Shown: positions 51,235 to 61,848, numbered from the stretch's first letter. The stretch: DNA of 64,000 bases from Lacrimispora sphenoides JCM 1415 (GCF_900105615.1 NZ_LT630003.1:4714001-4778000); one strand, 5' to 3'. Numbers and translations: made by a program. Notes: generated by a model from the sequence alone, not told the origin.

Positions 51235-52074
51235 CTATTCTTCCTTTATCAGTTGTTCCAGGAGATTTTTAGCCATGAGAATATCCTTTTTTTGCTCTTC
51301 GCCGGATATCTCCCGTTCTATGGTAATATCTCCCGCATATCCTATTTCTTTCAGCTTTGCCACAAAGGCGGGGTAATTCACTTTTCCCTCACCAAGAGGA
51401 ACCTCTTCACCAAGCATATGACCGTCCGTAGGATATTTTCCATCCTTTCCGTGAATTCCCATCACGTATTCCCCGAATACTTCCAGGGCGTCTACGGGGT
51501 TGGCTTTGCCGTACATGATTAAATTGGCAGGGTCCAGGTTGATTCCCACATTGCCTTTTCCTGCATCCTTTTCGATATCCTGTATGGCTCTTTTTAATGT
51601 GACCGGGGTTTCCTGGCCTGTTTCAAAAAGGAAATTCTGCTGATTCTTTTTACACTGTTTTACCAGCGCTTTTAAGCATGTCAGGACGCCCTGGTAATGG
51701 GGATCGTAGGGATTTTCCGGCATGTAGCCCACATGGGTTGCCACATCCCGAACATGGATCATGGCAGCAAAATCAATCCCTTTTTCCAGCATCTTCATTC
51801 TCTCAAAACGGAATGCCTCGGGCACAAGACCCAGGGTAAGCTGACCGTCATAGAAATCCCATACTCTTGGGCCTTCCCATCCGCACCAGAAGGCGGTAAT
51901 ATCCACTTTGTGACGGCTTACTGCGGCATTTACCTTATCTGCAGTTTTCTCATTCATCAATTTCTGGTCCCAGCACACCAGCTGGCAGCTTTCCATACCC
52001 ATAGAGCGAAGCTCCGCAAATTTACCTTCCACGTCCGTATCCTGAAATAGTTCAACTAAACTTCCGATTCTCAT
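51235..52074 (-). CDS. Sugar phosphate isomerase/epimerase (AP endonuclease 2 / xylose isomerase-like barrel)
   Basis: 279-residue TIM-barrel metalloenzyme family. Conserved metal-binding blocks: FLFETGQET (Glu), GINLDPANLIMYG (Asp), GIHGKDGKY (His) and DITIEREISG (Glu). Related to IolE/IolH/hexulose epimerases. Last gene of a five-gene minus-strand operon (Gfo/Idh, binding protein, two permeases, isomerase), so it should rearrange the imported sugar or its oxidised form. RBS GAGAGG. Confidence 0.87.
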   Translation of the reverse strand: MRIGSLVELFQDTDVEGKFAELRSMGMESCQLVCWDQKLMNEKTADKVNAAVSRHKVDITAFWCGWEGPRVWDFYDGQLTLGLVPEAFRFERMKMLEKGIDFAAMIHVRDVATHVGYMPENPYDPHYQGVLTCLKALVKQCKKNQQNFLFETGQETPVTLKRAIQDIEKDAGKGNVGINLDPANLIMYGKANPVDALEVFGEYVMGIHGKDGKYPTDGHMLGEEVPLGEGKVNYPAFVAKLKEIGYAGDITIEREISGEEQKKDILMAKNLLEQLIKEE

Positions 52075-52098
52075 AGGAAATACCTCTCTTTCTTTTTA

Positions 52099-52926
52099 TC
52101 AGCCCTTAACAGCCCCGGCCGTAATGCCTCCCACAATATGCTTCTGCATGAAAACAAAGAAGATCAGGCTTGGGGCCATGGACATCACAATTCCCGGAAG
52201 GGCGTGTTCCCAGTCCGCCGATTGGGCGGAAAACTGCATATAAAGCGCATTCTGGATGTTCATTGCCCGTGCATTTCCTCCGACGATCAACTGGTTGGTG
52301 ATGATATCATTCCATGTAGCAAGAGTGTCCAGAACCACGACTGTTGTCAGGATGGGCTTTAGCAGCGGGAGAACAATGGTAAAATAGGTCCTTACCTTGG
52401 AAGCACCGTCAATACAGGCGCATTCCTCCAGCTCAATGGGAACATTTTTTACAAACCCATGAATCATATAGACTGCCAGGGGCATACACAGCCCTGTACT
52501 TACCAGGATATATCCGATCTTATTCCCTGTCATGCCAAGACTTGCCACCAGCCTGGTCAAAGTGATCATGTAGGACTGGAAGGGCACCATCATTGGCATG
52601 ATAATAAGTGCAAAGCACACCGCGGACAATCTGCCCTTTGTCCTTGCCAGTTTATAGGCTGCCATAGGTGCCAGCAGCGCGATCACGCATACTGTGCATG
52701 CCGTATACAGCAGGGTATTGCTGATGAGCATCGGAAATCGGAATTTCGTCCATGTTTCCATGTACATGTTAAGACTCCAGCTCTCAGGAAGGGCCAGGAA
52801 CTTTTGAAGTATGTCGTTATAAGGTTTAAAAGAATTAATAAATATCAGAAGCAGAGGCATCAGCCAGAACACAGAACAGATAAACACAATAACGGAAAGC
52901 ACGCTGATTTTTTTTATTTTTTTCAT
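52099..52926 (-). CDS. Sugar ABC permease (MalG type)
   Basis: 275 residues, six transmembrane segments, EAA loop ELEECACIDGASKVRTYFTIVLPLLKP near 180. Its ATG overlaps the stop of the partner permease by one base (TAATG). No ATPase gene nearby. Confidence 0.92.
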   Translation of the reverse strand: MKKIKKISVLSVIVFICSVFWLMPLLLIFINSFKPYNDILQKFLALPESWSLNMYMETWTKFRFPMLISNTLLYTACTVCVIALLAPMAAYKLARTKGRLSAVCFALIIMPMMVPFQSYMITLTRLVASLGMTGNKIGYILVSTGLCMPLAVYMIHGFVKNVPIELEECACIDGASKVRTYFTIVLPLLKPILTTVVVLDTLATWNDIITNQLIVGGNARAMNIQNALYMQFSAQSADWEHALPGIVMSMAPSLIFFVFMQKHIVGGITAGAVKG

Positions 52927-53816
52927 TACGCCTCTATCTCCTTACCCTTAGTTACCTTAAGCTGTACTGCAGTGATCAAAAGCACGAAGACTACAAATAC
53001 CAGTGACTTTGCGGTAGCCATTCCGTAACGGTTGTTAAAAAATGCTTCCTTATAGATGTTGTATGCCACGGAAATGGTGGAATTGGCCGGTCCGCCCTTG
53101 GTAAACACCATGATGACATCAAACAGTTTAAATGAGAATGTCAGGGATGTAAGCATACAGATGGAAACTGCAGGCATGATCAAGGGAATGGTCACCCTTC
53201 TTAACACCTGGAATTTGTTGGCTCCGTCTATTTTGGCGGCTTCGATCAGTTCCCTTGGTACGGAAATGATGCCGGCAATATAATTCACCATATAGAATCC
53301 CAGATTCTGCCACACGGTCATAATCACGACTACGAAAAATGCAAGCTTCGATGATCCCAGCCAGCTCCAGTGAAACACCTCCCAGCCGGTTGCCTGATAC
53401 AGAGCCTCAAACCCGGGACCGAGGATGAATTTCCAGATCAGGCTGATGGCCGTCAGGCTTATGATATAAGGTATGTAATAAAATGCCCGCCCCACGCCCC
53501 GGCTTTTCTTTTCCTCCGCCATGACCAGGGCAACAGTCAGGGATATAATGTTTACCGCCACTACAAAAAACACCGAGAACTTTAGTGTAAATGCAGCGCT
53601 TTTCCAAAAAAGTGCATCGTTTGAGAATATATTAACAAAGTTCTGAAGTCCCACGAATTTCATGTCCTTACTGATCCCATTCCAGTCAAAGACCGAGTAG
53701 TACAGGTTCATCAGAAACGGTACATCTGTAGAAAACAGTACAAACGCCACCGCTGGAAATACAAACAATGCGAATATCAATAAATCTTTTGCTTTTTCTT
53801 TGTTTTTCACTTTCAT
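52926..53816 (-). CDS. Sugar ABC permease (MalF type)
   Basis: 296 residues, six transmembrane segments, EAA loop LIEAAKIDGANKFQVLRRVTIPLIMP near 205. ATG 53816 has AGGAGGC directly upstream; the longer frame back to 53888 would overlap the binding-protein gene and add a hydrophilic stretch. Confidence 0.92.
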   Translation of the reverse strand: MKVKNKEKAKDLLIFALFVFPAVAFVLFSTDVPFLMNLYYSVFDWNGISKDMKFVGLQNFVNIFSNDALFWKSAAFTLKFSVFFVVAVNIISLTVALVMAEEKKSRGVGRAFYYIPYIISLTAISLIWKFILGPGFEALYQATGWEVFHWSWLGSSKLAFFVVVIMTVWQNLGFYMVNYIAGIISVPRELIEAAKIDGANKFQVLRRVTIPLIMPAVSICMLTSLTFSFKLFDVIMVFTKGGPANSTISVAYNIYKEAFFNNRYGMATAKSLVFVVFVLLITAVQLKVTKGKEIEA

Positions 53817-53866
53817 GCCTCCTGGGTTTCCGTTTCCGTCAGGCTCCGGTTTCTCAAACTGAGGGT

Positions 53867-55129
53867 TCAGTTTTTCTGGGTCGGCCATCCCTTCTGGAAC
53901 TCCTCTGTCACCTGCTGCGCTGTCATATCGCCTATCATATACGCCTGCATTGCAGGACCAACGATATCAGAATATCCCGTAGGCGCAATGGTGTGGATCC
54001 AGCCGTTTGTCTTTCCATTTTCCACGTATGATGACGCATCATTGGCAAGAGCGCCCTTAACTTCCATGGTTGTCTTAGCTCCCGGTACGCCTCCTACGCC
54101 GTCACACATCCATTTCTGGCCTTCCTCCGATGTGAGGATATACTCCAGATATTCCTTTGCCAGATCCAAATGCTTGGAATCCTTGTTCACGATATAGGTC
54201 CAGTTACAGGAAGACAGCAGTGTGGCATCTTCCGGATTATCACTTACCGGACAGGGAAGGAATGCCAGACGGGCATCGGGGTTAAAGGAATCCAGGGTAG
54301 ACTGGCACCAGTCGCCCATATGGATAATGGCTGCCTCTCCGTTTGCCAGCATGTTTTCGCTTGTTTCCCAGTCGATTTCAAGTGGTTTATCAGGACCATA
54401 TTTCACAGCAAGATCCAGGAGACGGAAGAGATTCTGGAAATTCTTCATATCCTTAAAGGCAAGATCGCCGCTGTTTAATTTATCCACGACTCCCTTTGCA
54501 TCCAGGGACTTATCCATTATAAAATGAGTGGAAAGGTGATGAAGGACCCATGTTTCCTTTGCTGCCAAAGCAAAAGGTGTGATCCCGGCTGCAGACAGCT
54601 TTTCGCAGGCTGCCTCAAGCTCATCCATGGTATCCGGAAGTTCTGTGATCCCGGCTTTTTCAAACAGCTCAATGTTATAGATCAGGCCCAAATTCTCATA
54701 GGTCCATGGAAGTGACATGATGTTTCCGTCCCCGTCTTTTCCCGTTTCCAGGGCAGCTTCCTTGAATTTGCCTAATACTTCTTTATCCTCTGTCCAGTTA
54801 TAAGCATATTCGTTATATTTCTGGGCTGCCGTACCGGATTCCACATCAAATACATCCGGGATATCTCCTGAATTCACGCGGGACTGAAGCAGCGTACTGC
54901 TGTCGTTTGCAGCGTGCTGTACTTCGATTTTAACGCCAGGGTGGGCCTCTTCGAATTTTTTAGCCATCTCTGCATACTCTTCAAGGCCGTATGCATGGGC
55001 GTCAAATACCTTTAAGGTGATTTCTTCCGCCGTTTTTGCCTGATCCTTTGAGACGCTTCCGCTGCATGCTGTAAGGCTGGGAACAGCCAATGCCGTTGTC
55101 ATCAGGATAGCCAATGCTCTCTTCATCAT
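53867..55129 (-). CDS. Sugar-binding lipoprotein of an ABC importer
   Basis: 420 residues, SBP_bac_1 family. Signal peptide with lipobox SLTAC (Cys22). Landmarks VEVQHAANDSS-like strand, SGDIPDVFDVESG, MSLPWTYENLGLIYN and ANGEAAIIHMGDW. Two adjacent ATGs (55129, 55126) share the AGGAGG site. Sugar unknown; the neighbouring oxidoreductases and isomerase suggest inositol-like or unusual hexose compounds. Confidence 0.9.
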   Translation of the reverse strand: MMKRALAILMTTALAVPSLTACSGSVSKDQAKTAEEITLKVFDAHAYGLEEYAEMAKKFEEAHPGVKIEVQHAANDSSTLLQSRVNSGDIPDVFDVESGTAAQKYNEYAYNWTEDKEVLGKFKEAALETGKDGDGNIMSLPWTYENLGLIYNIELFEKAGITELPDTMDELEAACEKLSAAGITPFALAAKETWVLHHLSTHFIMDKSLDAKGVVDKLNSGDLAFKDMKNFQNLFRLLDLAVKYGPDKPLEIDWETSENMLANGEAAIIHMGDWCQSTLDSFNPDARLAFLPCPVSDNPEDATLLSSCNWTYIVNKDSKHLDLAKEYLEYILTSEEGQKWMCDGVGGVPGAKTTMEVKGALANDASSYVENGKTNGWIHTIAPTGYSDIVGPAMQAYMIGDMTAQQVTEEFQKGWPTQKN

Positions 55130-55163
55130 AATTTTTCCTCCTAAAATATGAAAATTTTAATTG

Positions 55164-56189
55164 TTACCTTTTCGTTACATACTCCTTTGCCCGCTTCCAT
55201 TCCCTGATCGCCTGGCGTACAGACTGAATGCCTTCCTCCAGAGGGGCGACTTCAACTGGTTTTCCTTCCTGGAGACATTGGATGAAATATTTTATTTCCG
55301 TATAATAAGGGCCCAGATTGGATATGTTGATTCCGGCAGAGTCATCGTTTACGTCATACTCCCGGTGGAGCCTCGGATGCTCGATTCTGCCGTCATTTTT
55401 ATAAATAGTCAGAGGCGTTTCCTCACGTCCCTTAAATACGACACTGGCTTCCTCAAAGCATGCATGGAAGCTGGCTTCAAAAGGAAGAGAGGAGCTTATG
55501 TCCCATATTCCTTCCGTTATGGCAAAAACCTTGCCGAATTCATAGGCGGTAAAGATCTGGTTGATCATGCCGCTGGAAAAGGCAGTGGCCCTTACATCAA
55601 AGGAATCCGGTTCTCCCAGCATATACCGGAGGAAATCTAAGTCATGTACGTGGAGGTCCAGTACAACGGACCCGCTTTTCCCCTCCTCGTGGAACCAGTC
55701 CTCATATCCCCAGGCGGCATCTCCGCTGACTCTCTGCATAGTGATGGATTTAAGCGCTCCAAACCTTCCGGTATCGTAGCACTCTTTTAAGTACCGGTAT
55801 TCATCAAAGGATCTCACCACCTGTCCTACCATTACCTGAACCCCATTTCTTTTCTGGGCGTCCATAAGCTTTTCGGCCTCTTCCTCTGTCAGGCATACAG
55901 GCTTCTCGACAAATACATTCATTCCCTTATCCATAGCTGCCAGAGCATGCTCCGTATGGAGATAACTTGGGAGGCAGATATGGACGCTGTCCAGGGATTC
56001 CGTCTCCAGCAGCTCCATACCAGTTTTATACTGCCTGGCATTGGGCCATTGTATTGCGGCCTTTTCCAGAAATTCCGGCCTGCAGTCTGCCAGGGCCGTC
56101 ACTTCTACATTCATTTTCGTTGACAACGCCTTTAACGATAGGTTATGAGTTGTGCCCATTCCTCCACATCCGATCAGTCCTAATTTCAT
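55164..56189 (-). CDS. Gfo/Idh/MocA family oxidoreductase
   Basis: NAD(P)-dependent sugar or cyclitol dehydrogenase, 341 residues. Rossmann motif LGLIGCGGMGTTH at the N-terminus, EKPVCLTEEEAEKL (the catalytic EKP block, Lys near 92) and DLHVHDLDFLRYMLG (HDLDF/H-D motif near 178). ATG 56189 has AGAGGATG eight bases upstream; an ATG at 56207 lacks a ribosome site. First gene of the minus-strand sugar operon. Confidence 0.9.
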   Translation of the reverse strand: MKLGLIGCGGMGTTHNLSLKALSTKMNVEVTALADCRPEFLEKAAIQWPNARQYKTGMELLETESLDSVHICLPSYLHTEHALAAMDKGMNVFVEKPVCLTEEEAEKLMDAQKRNGVQVMVGQVVRSFDEYRYLKECYDTGRFGALKSITMQRVSGDAAWGYEDWFHEEGKSGSVVLDLHVHDLDFLRYMLGEPDSFDVRATAFSSGMINQIFTAYEFGKVFAITEGIWDISSSLPFEASFHACFEEASVVFKGREETPLTIYKNDGRIEHPRLHREYDVNDDSAGINISNLGPYYTEIKYFIQCLQEGKPVEVAPLEEGIQSVRQAIREWKRAKEYVTKR

Positions 56190-56822
56190 ATCATCATCCT
56201 CTTTCATTAGTTTGTACAGTGACCTTACTAATATAATTTAAAATTAAAAGCCATTAGGATAAAGTTGTTGTATTCTGGCTTTTGATATCTAAGAATTATA
56301 TTAATTTGTTGAAAATACAATAGCATTAAGCGACACATATGTCAATATATTTTTTTGATTCATATAAAATAAATGTAATTAGTGATATTTATTTAGAAAA
56401 TTAATTCATTATTTTATGAAACATTCATATAAAATAGATATTGGTCATATCAAGTTTCAATTTATTTATACTAATTTGCTTATTTTCCATAGATAAGACC
56501 TCTTTTTATATAGCTTTTCTCGGGAATGAGGCTTTTCTGCGTATTTTTCCTGGAATTATTGCAACTATCTATATTTTATGATACATTATTTGATAAGGTT
56601 ACTTTACTAAATATTTGTTAAGGAGGTGGGGTGCAGCTTCTGATGCAGCAGATCATGAGAAGGGGAAAGGTGTTTCAGTTGTGAAATACGCCTAAAAGTC
56701 AGAAAAGGGCTTTGCCTAAGGAGAAGCGGAATTGCCATATGTGTGGTTTTCCAGAACTTCATGGGGCCAGAGACAGTTCGATCAGTAATTTATCATAACA
56801 AGCAAAGGACAGGCAGGAAATT
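56190..56822. promoter_or_regulatory. 633-base AT-rich intergenic region between divergent Gfo/Idh and ROK operons
   Basis: No protein gene of normal size. The left 400 bases are very AT-rich and contain a 14-bp direct repeat ATTCATATAAAATA at 56358-56371 and 56423-56436. A promoter TTGCAA (56559-56564), 17-base spacer, TACATT (56582-56587) points to the ROK gene. TTTACTAAATATTTGTTAA (56603-56621) resembles ROK binding sites. Behind AAGGAGG (56620-56626) a GTG-started 17-codon frame (56631-56684) is possible. About 140 bases before the ROK start show nothing recognisable. Confidence 0.5.
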
Positions 56823-58019
56823 ATGAAACTTGTAAACCAACAGTTAATTAAAAATACAAATCTAAAGCAATTGTACAATTCCATTTACCGAAACCCAGGG
56901 ATCTCAAGAGCGCAGCTCTCCAAAGATTCTCACTTAAGTAAAACTGCAGTTTCCTCCCTGGTGGATGAACTGATTGCGCGCAAATTTGTATACGATTCCG
57001 GTGCCAGTGACAGTACGAATGTGGGCCGTAAGCCCAACAGTTTGTTGCTTCGTGCGGAACAGTATTATGTGGCTGTTTTCTTACTGGAGGAGAAGAGACT
57101 CAATGCGGCCCTGGTGGACATCACCGGTACCTCTTCCTTTTGTGAGCAGGTGGATGTCCCTTCCCTTGACAGCTACATTCTTCTGTGCCAGGAATACATC
57201 CATCAGACTGTGCTGCAGCAGATAGACAGGGAACAGTTCCTGGGGATTTGCGTGGTGGTTCCCGCAATGATAGATCCTGACAAGCGGGAAATATTCGCTA
57301 CAACACTGAACCTTCCGGAAAAAGACTTTGTAGGCCAGCTCCAGCACGCATTCTCCGGTTTTCCGGTAGCACTTTTAAATGATACGGCCTGCTTTGCTTA
57401 TGCGGAAAAGGTTTATACTCAGATTACGGAAAAGGATTTCGCATTTATTAACTTCGGGAAAGGGATCGGCGCTACCTTATTCATCCATAATGAGATGCTG
57501 GGCCGTGCTTCTGCTTCCTACACCCAGTTCGGTCATTATTCCATTGACCCTAAGGGAGAGCTTTGTTCCTGCGGGAACCGGGGATGCCTGGAGTTAATGA
57601 TCGGGGAAGCGTCCTTAAAAGACCGTATTTCTAAAGCAGGAGGAAGTCCGGCTTTCAGGAGATCATCGAACGTTACCTATGGGGATCTTGGCCAGGCCAG
57701 TGTATATGGAGATATGGTTTCCTGCAAAGTAGTGCGGGATATCGCTGATGAATTTTCCATGGCTTTGTGCAATTTGATCTGTATGGTGCATCCAAAGCTG
57801 ATAATTATCGGAGGTAAGGGAAAAGACCTTGGGCCTTTATTTCTCCAGGAAATCCAGGAATGTCTGGGCACTATGGGATTTCGCCGCATGGTGAACTCCG
57901 TCAGCGTCAGGTACAGCCTTCTGGATTCCAGTGCCCTTTATAATGGCGCAATGAAATATTTCTTTGATATCCATTACAATTTTACTCAGGATATGGCCGG
58001 AAGCTTTTTTATCGGCTGA
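56823..58019 (+). CDS. ROK family transcriptional regulator (XylR/NagC type)
   Basis: 398 residues: N-terminal winged helix (PGISRAQLSKDSHLSKTAVSSLVDELI, about 20-50) and a sugar-kinase-like ROK domain with LLNDTACFAYAE, INFGKGIGATLF and the zinc motif CSCGNRGCLE near residue 250. The usual DNG catalytic block is not needed in regulators. It sits between divergent sugar operons, so it probably represses both until the sugar is present. RBS GGCAGGAAA. Confidence 0.9.
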   Translation: MKLVNQQLIKNTNLKQLYNSIYRNPGISRAQLSKDSHLSKTAVSSLVDELIARKFVYDSGASDSTNVGRKPNSLLLRAEQYYVAVFLLEEKRLNAALVDITGTSSFCEQVDVPSLDSYILLCQEYIHQTVLQQIDREQFLGICVVVPAMIDPDKREIFATTLNLPEKDFVGQLQHAFSGFPVALLNDTACFAYAEKVYTQITEKDFAFINFGKGIGATLFIHNEMLGRASASYTQFGHYSIDPKGELCSCGNRGCLELMIGEASLKDRISKAGGSPAFRRSSNVTYGDLGQASVYGDMVSCKVVRDIADEFSMALCNLICMVHPKLIIIGGKGKDLGPLFLQEIQECLGTMGFRRMVNSVSVRYSLLDSSALYNGAMKYFFDIHYNFTQDMAGSFFIG

Positions 58020-58066
58020 TGGGGTTTTCCGGCTATGTTGTTTTCTTATGAAACGGAGGTACGCCA

Positions 58067-59125
58067 ATGGAAAAGTTAAGAGCTGCAATTATGGGCTGCG
58101 GAAGAATCTCTTCCTGTTATGAAGATGCCTTTCGCAGACTTTCGGATTATGTAGAGTTAGTATGTGCTATCGATATTGACGAAGATAAGGCTAAAGCTTT
58201 TGGGGAAAAATTCAACTGCCATTACAGTAGGGATCTGGAGTCCGCGCTGCAATACCGGATTGAAATAATACATCTGTGCCTTCCCCATTATCTGCACCCG
58301 GTCATGGCTGTAAAAGCCATGGAGGCTGGAATACATGTGCTTACTGAAAAGCCCATTGCTATTTCCCTGCAGGATGCTGACCGGATGATGGAAGTACAGA
58401 AGCTTACCGGGAAAAAGCTGGGTGTCATTTTCCAGACCAGATACACAAAAAGTGTGGAGAAGTTAAAACAGCTGATTAGTGAAGGATATTTTGGAAAGAT
58501 TTTATCTGCCCGGTCTTATCTCACCTGGAACCGTCCTGCCTCTTATTATGAGGGATGCGACTGGAAAGGAACCTGGGATAAGGAGGGGGGCGGCGTCCTG
58601 ATTGACCAGGCCATTCACAGCATGGACCGTGTCCGTTACATGTTGGGCAGTGACATTGAATGGATTGAAGGAAGCGTTCACAACCACTGTCATGAAATGG
58701 TGCATGTGGAGGATGCCGCAGAAGCGGCCATAAGATTTAAAAACGGCTGTATCTACAGCCTTTATGCCTGCAATTCCTATGCTTCCGATGCGCCCATTAC
58801 CATAGAACTCCAGGGGGAAAAGGGACGCTGCGGTCTGATACAGGATATGGGCTTTTATGAATCGGATGGCTGCTATACAGAAATAAGAAATACCTATGAG
58901 ACCACAAACGTCGGGCCGGATTACTGGGGAAGCAGCCACCATCTTCAGATCAGGGACTTTTATGAATCGATTCTGCAGGATGGACCTGTAGCTGTAGACG
59001 GATCGGAAGGCAGGAAGACTTTGGAGATGGTTAAGGGAATCTATTTATCTTCTTTGGAAAAAAGGCGTATTTATCTGCCGTTTGAGGATGTGTATTATGA
59101 GGATTTAAATACGCAGAAGATATGA
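58067..59125 (+). CDS. Gfo/Idh/MocA family oxidoreductase
   Basis: Second dehydrogenase of this family in the locus, 352 residues; Rossmann motif AAIMGCGRISSCYEDAF, EKPIAISLQDADRM (EKP near 95) and DQAIHSMDRVRYMLG (H-xx-D near 184). RBS ACGGAGG. Behind the ROK regulator gene (47 bases). Two Gfo/Idh enzymes with a TIM-barrel isomerase are typical of inositol or aminosugar oxidation-isomerisation-reduction routes. Confidence 0.9.
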   Translation: MEKLRAAIMGCGRISSCYEDAFRRLSDYVELVCAIDIDEDKAKAFGEKFNCHYSRDLESALQYRIEIIHLCLPHYLHPVMAVKAMEAGIHVLTEKPIAISLQDADRMMEVQKLTGKKLGVIFQTRYTKSVEKLKQLISEGYFGKILSARSYLTWNRPASYYEGCDWKGTWDKEGGGVLIDQAIHSMDRVRYMLGSDIEWIEGSVHNHCHEMVHVEDAAEAAIRFKNGCIYSLYACNSYASDAPITIELQGEKGRCGLIQDMGFYESDGCYTEIRNTYETTNVGPDYWGSSHHLQIRDFYESILQDGPVAVDGSEGRKTLEMVKGIYLSSLEKRRIYLPFEDVYYEDLNTQKI

Positions 59126-59344
59126 AATACATACGTTCATTTGCTTTGCTCTGCAAATGATTCACTACCCGTACCGGGATTATGATTATGTACCAGTTGG
59201 AATAAGCACCTGTCCAGTCTGCGCCCCGTCCATCATGCATATAGATAAATTTATATAGATAAATATCGTAATTTTACTAAAATTATGCTGGAAACTGTCG
59301 ATATAAACTATAGGTATAAAAACAAATTAAGGGGTGCAGCTCAT

Positions 59345-60625
59345 ATGGAAATACGGGGTAAACAGGAAAGACAGAATTCAATTGCTCTTAGCAAAAGGCT
59401 GGCAATAGGATTCGGTATAGTGAACGTCATAACAATTTTAATATCTTTGATAAGCCTTTTCACCATTTACAGATTACATTCTATAAACAATATGTCAACA
59501 GGATTTTTTGCGCTTTCTTCGGCCGCAATATTTTTGCTTACCATTTTATCTGCTGTTTCAAGCTTCATAATATGCAGAGTCTTAAACAAAAGCATTGTGC
59601 GCCCTCTTAAAATTCTCAACAATATTGCACGGCAGCTGTCTGTGGGAGATGCAAGCGCAAACGTGCGGGTCCTCACAAAGGATGAAGTGGGAGAATTGAT
59701 GGAATCCTTCAAGGCGATGGTGGAAAACACCAGGAGACAGGCTCATACAGCCGAAGCAATAGCCCGCGGAGATCTGACTGTGGATGTAAAAGTTAATTCG
59801 GAAAAGGATGTCCTCGGCATTGCATTAAGCAGTATCGTAGAGAAAAACAATCACATTCTGTCTCAAATATGCAATACGTCGGGACAGGTTTTAAGTGGGG
59901 CCGGCCAAATATCGGAAGCAAGCATACGTCTGTCAGAAGGGGCAGGCCATCAGGCAGGATCCCTTCAGGAGCTGGCTGCTGCTGTAACGGAGGTAAAAAA
60001 CCGGATCGGCTTAAGTACAGATCATGCGGCCATGGCCATGACCTGTGCAAATGAGGTCAGACATGGAGCCGTGGATGGCAACAGGCACATGGAGGATATG
60101 CTGAAAGCCATGGATGAGATCAACCTGTCCTCATCAAATATCTCAAAGGTAATTAAGGCGATCGAGGACATCGCCTTCCAGACAAACTTACTGTCATTAA
60201 ACGCTTCGGTAGAGGCCGCAAGGGCGGGCCAGTACGGAAAAGGTTTTGCGGTTGTGGCGGATGAGGTGCGTAGTCTTGCGGCCCGTTCGGCAAAAGCCGC
60301 AAAGGAAACCGCAGACATGATAGAAAGTTCTATACAGAGAGCAGAGCATGGCATGAAGATCGCAAAGACCACTGCAGACGCTTTTAACAGAATTGTGGGT
60401 GGGATAGAGCAGGTCGCCGAATTGGCGGAAAAAATTGCCGGTGCATCGTCGGAGCAAGCTTCCGGTATCGCCCGCATAAACGATGAAATCAGCCAGGTAT
60501 CCAATGCAGTGCAGGTAAATTCGGCAGCGTCTGAGGAAAGTACTGCTGCAACGGCTGAGCTGTACAAGCAGGCGGAAGCGCTGAAGGTAATGGTGCAGAC
60601 CTTCAAGCTGAAAACACCCTGTTAA
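59345..60625 (+). CDS. Methyl-accepting chemotaxis protein without an extracellular sensor
   Basis: 426 residues from ATG 59345 (AAGGGG upstream). Two transmembrane helices (about 21-43 and 58-80) are separated by only about 15 residues, so no ligand domain faces outside. Then HAMP ([19 protein letters not shown]..., about 82-135), and the signalling domain with the hairpin tip [20 protein letters not shown] near 281 and [13 protein letters not shown]. Signals would have to be sensed in or at the membrane or through partners. No chemotaxis operon adjoins it. Confidence 0.9.
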   Translation: MEIRGKQERQNSIALSKRLAIGFGIVNVITILISLISLFTIYRLHSINNMSTGFFALSSAAIFLLTILSAVSSFIICRVLNKSIVRPLKILNNIARQLSVGDASANVRVLTKDEVGELMESFKAMVENTRRQAHTAEAIARGDLTVDVKVNSEKDVLGIALSSIVEKNNHILSQICNTSGQVLSGAGQISEASIRLSEGAGHQAGSLQELAAAVTEVKNRIGLSTDHAAMAMTCANEVRHGAVDGNRHMEDMLKAMDEINLSSSNISKVIKAIEDIAFQTNLLSLNASVEAARAGQYGKGFAVVADEVRSLAARSAKAAKETADMIESSIQRAEHGMKIAKTTADAFNRIVGGIEQVAELAEKIAGASSEQASGIARINDEISQVSNAVQVNSAASEESTAATAELYKQAEALKVMVQTFKLKTPC

Positions 60626-60662
60626 AGAGAACTGCCCACTAACTCTGACATTAGCTACATAG

Positions 60663-60709
60663 AAAAGGGGTGTTGTTCAACCGCATGCGATTGAACAACA
60701 CCCCTTTTT
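60663..60709. terminator. Bidirectional terminator between MCP and asnA
   Basis: An 18-bp perfect stem, AAAAGGGGTGTTGTTCAA (60663-60680) with TTGAACAACACCCCTTTT (60691-60708), around a 10-base loop; T-rich on both strands. Confidence 0.9.
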
Positions 60710-60724
60710 ATTTATCCGGTTGGC

Positions 60725-61732
60725 CTACAGAAGAACGATGTTATGTTTTCTGCATTCTTCCCGCATTTCCTTTGGCCAGATGCTGGCCTGAACTTCTCCC
60801 ACATGAGCCCTGTCCAGAAGAAGCATGCAAAGACGGGATTGTCCGATTCCGCCTCCGATGGTATAGGGCAGTTCTCCGTTTAACAGCATTTTATGGTAAG
60901 GCAGGTTTTTCCTGTCTTCGCATCCAGCCTTTTCCAACTGGTTTGCCAGGGATTCTTCATCCACCCGTATGCCCATGCTGGAGATTTCCAGGGCGCAGTT
61001 TAAATTCTCAAACCAGAACAGAATGTCCCCGTTTAACTGCCAGTCATCATAGTCAGGTGCTCTTCCGTCATGGGGCTTTCCGCTCCCAAGCTTGTCCCCG
61101 ATCTTCATGAGAAAGACGCAGCCGTATTCCTTTGTGATTAAGTTTTCCCGTTCCTTTGGGGTTTTGTCCGGATAACGGTCCTCCAGCTCCTGGGATGTGA
61201 TAAAGGTGATATCCTCTGGCAGATGCTTTACGGCATGGGGGTATTTGTACCAGACCTCATGCTGCATGTGCTTGATGATCTTAAAGATGGTTCGGACGGT
61301 TTCCTTTAAGGTTTCCTCATTCCGCTCCTCTTTGGTAATAACCTTTTCCCAGTCCCATTGGTCTACATAACAGGAGTGGAGGTTGTCTAAGTCCTCGTCT
61401 CTACGGATGGCGTTCATGTTGGTATAAAGGCCTTCGCCGGGCAGAAAGCCATATTCATGAAGGGCCATGCGCTTCCATTTGGCAAGGGAGTGAACAACTT
61501 CTACGGTTTCGTCCGGAATGCCGGCGATATCAAACCGTACCGGGCGCTCCACGCCGCTTAAATCATCGTTTAATCCGCTGCTGCGCTCTACAAATAGGGG
61601 GGCTGAGATTCGTTCCAGAGTCATTTCCTTACCAAGCTCTTTTTGAAACGTATCTCTAATGTATTTAATGGCCTCCTGGGTCTCCCGTACAGAGAGTTTG
61701 GGGTCATAGTTTTCCGGTATGATGATTTCCAT
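60725..61732 (-). CDS. asnA: Aspartate--ammonia ligase
   Basis: Ammonia-dependent asparagine synthetase of class II aminoacyl-tRNA-synthetase-like fold: aspartate + NH3 + ATP to asparagine + AMP + PPi. 335 residues (E. coli AsnA 330). Landmarks [33 protein letters not shown]-like [33 protein letters not shown] and [26 protein letters not shown]. Monocistronic. Confidence 0.96.
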   Translation of the reverse strand: MEIIIPENYDPKLSVRETQEAIKYIRDTFQKELGKEMTLERISAPLFVERSSGLNDDLSGVERPVRFDIAGIPDETVEVVHSLAKWKRMALHEYGFLPGEGLYTNMNAIRRDEDLDNLHSCYVDQWDWEKVITKEERNEETLKETVRTIFKIIKHMQHEVWYKYPHAVKHLPEDITFITSQELEDRYPDKTPKERENLITKEYGCVFLMKIGDKLGSGKPHDGRAPDYDDWQLNGDILFWFENLNCALEISSMGIRVDEESLANQLEKAGCEDRKNLPYHKMLLNGELPYTIGGGIGQSRLCMLLLDRAHVGEVQASIWPKEMREECRKHNIVLL

Positions 61733-61848
61733 GTGGTATTCCTCCCAAATAAAATGTTTTTATTATGGTATCATTAATATGAAAATCGTGCAACCATTGT
61801 TTTATCCTGAGTAACAGGAAGGAAAGCTTTTGGCAGGCAGCAAAAAAG

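Noticed and set aside
52138-54527. Several plus-strand open frames opposite the sugar ABC operon
   Set aside because: They are antisense to well-supported permease and binding-protein genes, lack ribosome sites and match no family.
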